DNA of 64,000 bases from Culex pipiens pallens (lineage: Eukaryota > Arthropoda > Insecta > Diptera > Culicidae): positions 130,999,712 to 131,063,711 of the forward strand of contig NC_068937.1 in NCBI RefSeq assembly GCF_016801865.2, read 5' to 3'. The notes beneath the pieces are model-generated. The model was not told where the DNA came from and searched no databases. It saw only the letters and a program-made list of their open reading frames with translations. The position numbers and the translations under genes are program-made. Positions 58,695 through 64,000 of this stretch are shown here, piece by piece; position 1 is the stretch's first letter, and every line of letters begins with the position of its first letter.

Positions 58695-59172
58695 AGGCCG
58701 TTGCAAATATTTTTCAAAGTTTATGTCGCCCCCCCTTCAAAGTTGGCCTGAATAATCAGGGGGCAAAAAAAATATTTTTTTCGAAAAACTTCAAAATTTT
58801 AATGAAAATTTAAGTTTAATCAACTGAAAACCAGTTAAAATGCATTTTCCCGCGTTTATAATCATATTTAGCATGTTTGAACTCATTTGAAAACATTTTA
58901 AATTTTCATGAAATACCAATGTACAGTCCCAAGAAAAAAAAATTTTTCTTGCGAAAAAAAAAATCGTCAATACCTCGATATTTTCAAAAGTAATGATTGG
59001 AAAGCAACTGTACGCCTGTAAAATGCATTTTTAAACACTTTTTTCATCCAAATGTTTAAACCTAGGCTTGTAATTTCAATTTTTATATTTTTTTTATTTT
59101 TTTGCCCCCCCCCCCCCTCGACTTTGGTCAGAGCCGAGGGACATAAACTTCAAAAAATATTTGCAACGGCCT
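58695..59172. mobile_element. Miniature element with AGGCCGTTGCAAATATTTTT ends
   Basis: Both ends read AGGCCGTTGCAAATATTTTT and the match continues into AAGTTTATGTC. Length about 478 bp, with C-runs near both ends (58730 and 59106). The left flank is TA; the right flank is AA. Non-coding. Confidence 0.8.
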
Positions 59173-59812
59173 AACATATTATTATTAGAATCAGACACAA
59201 AAACAACGAAATTTTTAAGCACCGAAGCCGAAGGTTATCATACTTTTGAATGTTGTGAGATTGTTGGATTGACATTTTAATGAAGGAAAGACTGTTTTGC
59301 CAATTTTCTAAAAAAAATCACTTTGTTATCAATTTAGAAGCCCAAACATTCAACTGTCTTCAGGTGCTAAAAATTGCTGTAAATTGCTTAAATATTCCTA
59401 TTTAGACAAGCATGTCTAATTTTCCGGGAAACGGGAAAAACATTTTTATAAATTTTGGTTAAATAATATAAAAAAATACATAGAAAAAAATAAATCTGAA
59501 TGAAACATCATTAAAGATGTATTACTTTAACACGTCAATAATCATTTAATTTAAATGCGATTAGATGTAAATTTACAACAAATCATATGAAAAAACATGG
59601 TTTTACTCGTTTTGAGTAAATTTACACTTTTTTTTCTTTGTAGGTAATATTTCAAATTTTTCAATCTTCCAAAATTGAAGGTTTTTTTTACTTTGGATTT
59701 ACAATTTGCGCCACAAATTTTAAAAACTTCTTCAAAAATATGTGACAGCTGAAGACAGCTGTCAGCATTCATGTGAAAAAGCAGTGTAAAAAGTTGTGTA
59801 AATTCAGAAGGT
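59173..59812. other. Non-coding stretch, no gene seen
   Basis: AT-rich, with no terminal repeats or frames I can support. Confidence 0.5.
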
Positions 59813-61692
59813 AAGCAATTCTCTATGCAATCGGTTTTTTTTTCTTCAATTTTAATTTTTTTATTTTTTTTATCCGGCTGAAACTTTTTTGATGCCTTCG
59901 GTATGCCCAAAAAAGCCATTTTGCATCATTAGTTTGTCCATATAAATTTCCATACAAATTTGGCAGCTGTCCATACAAAATTGATGCATGAAAATTCAAA
60001 AATCTGTATCTTTTGAAGGAATTTTTTGATCGATTTGGTGTCTTGAGCAAAGTTGTAGGTATGGATAAGGACTACACTGGAAAAAAAATGATACACGGTA
60101 AAAAAAATTTTGGTGATTTTTTTATTTAACTTTTTGTCACTAAAACTTGATTTGCAAAAAACACTTTTTTAATATTTTTTTATTTTTTGATACGTTTTAG
60201 AGGACATCAAATGCCAACTTTTCAGGAATTTCCAGGTTTTGCAAAAAATCTTTAACCAAGTTATGAATTTTTGATTCAATACTGATTTTTTCAAAAAATC
60301 AAAATATTGGTCGCAAAAATGTTTCAACTTTATTTTTCGATGTAAAATCAAATTTGCAATCAAAAAGTACTCTAGTGAAATTTTGATAAAGTGCACCGTT
60401 TTCAAGTTAAATCCATTTTCAGGTGACTTTTTTGAAAATAGTCGCAGTTTTTCATTTTTTTTGAATAAGTGCACATGTTTGCCCACCTTTGAAAAAAATA
60501 TTTTTGAAAAGCTGAGAAAATTTTCTACATTTTGATTTTTTGAACTTTGTTGATACGACCTTTAGTTGCTGAGATATTGCCATGCAAAGGTTTAAAAACA
60601 GAAAAATTTATGTTTTCTAAGTCTCACCCAAACAACCCACCATTTTCTAATGTCGATATCTCAGCAACTAATGGTCCGATTTTCAATGCTAAAATATGAA
60701 ACATTCGTGAAATTTTTCGAGCTTAACATTAAACGTTTGGCCCTTTTGAAATGTTTGTCTTGGTTTAAAAATATTGATTTTTTTTTTTCGAAAAGATCGG
60801 AAAATTTCACATATGTTTCATATTTTAACTTTGAAAATCGGACCATTAGTTGCTGAGATATCGACATTAGAAAAAGGTGGGTTGTTTGGATGAGACTTAG
60901 AAAACATCAATTTTTCTGTTTTTAAACCTTTGCATGGCAATATCTCAGCAACTAAGGGTCATTTCAAAAAAGTTCAAAAAAGAAAAATGTAGAGAATTTT
61001 CTCAACTTTTCAAAAATATTTTTTCAAAATTGGGCAGACATGTGCACTAATTTTAAAAAAATGAAAAACTGTGACTATTTTCTAAAAAGTCTCCTAAAAA
61101 TGGCTTTAACTTGAAAACGGTGCATTTTATCAAAATTTCACTAAAATACTTTTCGATTGCAAATTAGATTTTACATCGAAAAATTAAGTTGAAAAATTTT
61201 TTCGACCAATATTTCGATTTTTTGAGAAAATCAGTATTGATTCAAAAATTCATAACTTGCTCAAAGATTTTTTGCACAACCTGGAAATATCTGAAAAGTT
61301 GTCATTTGATGTCCTCTAAATTATATCAAAACATAAAAAATAAATAAAAATAGTGTTGTTTTGCAAATCAAGATATAGTGACAAAAAGTTAAATAAAAAA
61401 TCACCAAAATTTTTTACCGTGTATCATTTTTTTTCCAGTGTAGTCATTATCCATACCTACAACTTTGCCGAAGACACCAAATCGATCAAAAAATTCCTTC
61501 AAAAGATACAGATTTTTGAATTTTCATACATCATTTTTGTATGGACAGCTGCCAAATTTGTATGGAAATTTATATGGACAAACTAATGATGCAAAATGGC
61601 TTCTTTGGGCATACCGAAGGCACCAAAAAAGTTTCAGCTGGATTAAAAAATACAAAAAAAAATCGAATGACCGATATCTGAGAGAACTGTCC
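59813..61692. mobile_element. Palindromic family A, copy 4 (most complete)
   Basis: Length 1,880 bp. Ends AAGCAATTCTCT and (reverse complement) GGACAGTTCTCT, flanked by AGGT at 59809-59812 and 61693-61696. The centre is near 60758. Two opposite-strand frames, 60650-60856 and 60661-60867, encode almost the same peptide (MSISQQLMVRFS), a direct result of the palindrome. No real gene. Confidence 0.9.
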
Positions 61693-61959
61693 AGGTATCA
61701 AATTTTTAAGGTGTAATATTACCCCTTTTATGACGTAATATCAACTCAATTCGACAGAAAAAGTGACAAAACACTGAAATAGTGGCGAGTTTACACAATT
61801 TGGAGGTTTTCTGACATAAAAAATGAGCCTATCCCCAGATGTAACATGACCATGATTTTTTTATAATTTGAAGAGAAAATACAACCAATCACTTTATTTT
61901 GCTTATTTGCTGTGATCAAAATTTTCCGGTCACATTTTCGATTTTTTAGCGTTTTTGAC

Positions 61960-62118
61960 GGATTTTGATGTGAGTCTCAAAGTTTTGTCCAATCGACCTT
62001 ATGCCTTTTTGACGTTTTGTCCATTCGACCTTATGTCTTTCGAACTTTTGTCTTTCGACCTTTTGGCATTCGATTTTTTGGCATTCGACCTTTTTCCAAT
62101 CCGACCTTTTGTCCATTC
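61960..62118. repeat. Degenerate short tandem array, TTTTGTCCATTCGACC-like
   Basis: Eight or more imperfect units of about 17-20 bp built from TTTTG, TCC or GCATT, and CGACCTT or CGAAC. Unit boundaries drift. It is open in one frame, which I regard as incidental. Confidence 0.7.
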
Positions 62119-64000
62119 GAATAAAAGTAGGCAAAGTCACATTTAACAGATAAAATAAACAAACCAAATATATTTGAAAAACATATATATTTTTTTGGTT
62201 ATTAATAAGTATTTTTTTCCAATGTTTTTTTATGATGTGAAAATAGATTTACAAATTGTATTTTAATAAATTTTAAGGTTGATGGTCGTCTATAGGTAGG
62301 GCTTTGTAAAATTACAGAATAATTTCAAGCGTTAAGATGCTGTTTTCTGAATTTCAACCTCCTAAAGAACAATGGTTGCAATTATTTAGACCTCCTCATA
62401 AATCGAATTAAAATACGTTTGAAATGATCAAAAACAACCAAAACTCTCAACAAAAAAAACCCTAATTTTTGCTTCCCCAGAACAACAGAAAGCTAAATCT
62501 TCGCTGCTGAACTTCCTCTGCCGGCATTTCAGTGAAAAACGTTTTTCCACGAACCACGAAGGTGCATAAATTTGGTTTTCCTCCGATGTACTGAATCCAG
62601 TTAAACGATCCTGTTCATTAGATATCCCAAGGAGAAGATGCCTTCCCGGTGCAGCAGCAGAAAGCGTTTGGTTTTGCAGCGCACTAATTTATTTACTTGC
62701 AGTTTTTTTAATTCTTTTCGCGCTCAATTTTGCGCAACTCGTTCTCAGACGTTGTTTGTGGAAGACACTGGAAGGAATCACAAAAGATGCAGCGGGAAAT
62801 TGAAAGTGGAAGGGTAATCCACTTTGAGGAAGAGTGACTTATTTTAATTTTTATTACCATCAATTTTTTTTCGAGATCGGAAATTTGTGCACAAAAATGT
62901 TTTTCTAAAATAATTTATAAATTTTAAATTTAGCTATTTCATGATCATTCTTCTGCACCCACCACCAAAGGTAAAGCTATCGAGCTTTTGAAACGATGTT
63001 CGCGAAGCGACTTTTATTAGCAACGATTTCGCACGCTTTTAGTGCATTTTTCCCCCTTCTTCTCTTCTCAAGATTCAGCCAAACATGCAGTGAGCCATAA
63101 AATAAATCTATTTGAGCTTCGTTTACTTCTTTTGAATGCTTTGTTGGAGAAGTTTGAAAGAGAATTTCTGCTGAAAGGAAGAAAGACAAAAAAAGAGCCG
63201 CCTGATCCGGAAAATGCGAGCATATTGTGTGAACGGAGATCGAAGTTTGCACCCATATTGATTGAATTTCCTTTATTGCTTCTTTTAATTAGCTGCAGAT
63301 GAGGTGAGTTGAATCAAGTGAAACGAAGAATATTTACTATGGCTTCAATCTTAATTGAAATGGACTTTTCCAATAACCAAAAGCGTTCATTTGGAAAATA
63401 TGTTCAACCAGTTTTGCAGTAACAAAAGAGCTCTTTTAAAACTCATCCCCCTCCCCACACAATTTTCTTGTTGGTTGAAAAGTGTAGTCATTAGTTGTAC
63501 ACTTTTTTCCCTTTTTAACTTTTGTCTTTCCTCCCCACTCTTGACCACACTCTCCAACTACTTGTTTTGGTGCAGTTTCCCTTTTCGTTTCATTTTCCCA
63601 TCAAGCCTGGAAAAGAAGGGGTAAGTTTCGTTCCTGGAAAGTACTCCACGCCACCTTACCGTCACCACCACTGCCACCAGGAGCTGCAACTGCTGTTGAT
63701 TTCTTTGTTTAATTAATTTGCAAATTCATTAAAATGTAATTAACAAACTGTGAACGCGGCGGCAGCGCACAGCAGAGGCACATTTACACGCCCGCAGTGT
63801 TTCACAAAGGGGCGAAGCTGTGAAGTTTGTTTTTTTTTTTTTTTTGTTCAAGCTTTATTACGTTTTTACACTTTCTAGCGTTCCATGGCGAATGATGAAA
63901 AATGTTCTTGAATTATGGAAAAAAATCACCTGTTTACTGAAACTTTGATGCCAAGTGATTATTTTTCAAGATTTGATTTGAACTAGGATTTTTTAATCGT
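62119..64000. other. Non-coding stretch, no gene seen
   Basis: 62460-63850 has near-unique host character, with C/T-rich tracts (63430-63610) and a T-run at 63828-63845. Frames are short, overlap on both strands and show no domain. Confidence 0.5.

Noticed and set aside
63042..63302. Overlapping plus and minus frames as small genes
   Set aside because: Both strands are open over the same stretch with no domain or initiation support.

Overview
The window is AT-rich eukaryotic DNA, most likely from a mosquito (probably culicine). The basis is GT-AG introns, a sidestep-type neuronal receptor, and dense TA-flanked miniature transposons with termini of the kind found in mosquito genomes. Species assignment is inference. 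I find no prokaryotic gene, rRNA or CRISPR array.

Only one host gene is supported. Three GC-rich plus-strand exons (23648-23956, 24018-24313, 27972-28613) encode the C-terminal part of a sidestep-family immunoglobulin/fibronectin-III cell-surface receptor: one FnIII domain, a transmembrane helix and a long low-complexity cytoplasmic tail ending in a PDZ-ligand-like STV. The signal peptide and Ig-domain exons are not in the window and presumably lie upstream, so much of 1-23647 may be intron or 5' flank.

The other protein-coding unit is a 7.0 kb two-gene DNA transposon (1430-8466). It carries an apparently intact three-exon transposase (704 codons, CACTA/EnSpm-like) and a convergent three-exon DUF4806-like gene (480 codons). 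It has CCCAAG termini and a 3-bp target duplication. It sits inside an older palindromic repeat and itself carries two nested TA-flanked miniature elements, so the order of insertion can be read directly. A 654-bp non-autonomous element with matching termini lies at 41738-42391.

Layout. 1-8554: palindromic repeat interrupted by the two-gene transposon. 8555-10745: no gene seen. 10746-17471: 6.7 kb satellite of a 9-bp unit with higher-order structure. 17500-18215: 7-bp satellite. 20159-22694: almost perfect 728-bp inverted repeat around a 1.08 kb loop. 23089-23285: three CACGTG sites and a TATA box. 23648-28613: receptor exons. 28614-37286: 3' flank, a tRNA-like-bearing miniature element, an 11-bp minisatellite, and a 1.56 kb palindrome. 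37287-42391: nested pogo-like element, palindromic elements, a retroposon with tRNA-like sequences, and the CCCAAG miniature element. 42392-64000: intergenic or intronic DNA with further miniature elements, including two more long palindromes (52023-53365 and 59813-61692) and a retroposon with a 21-bp target duplication.

The most notable themes are long foldback elements that share a GRGYAATTCTCT end and 4-bp target duplications, tRNA-like sequences carried inside mobile elements, and very large short-period satellites that create spurious open reading frames on both strands.
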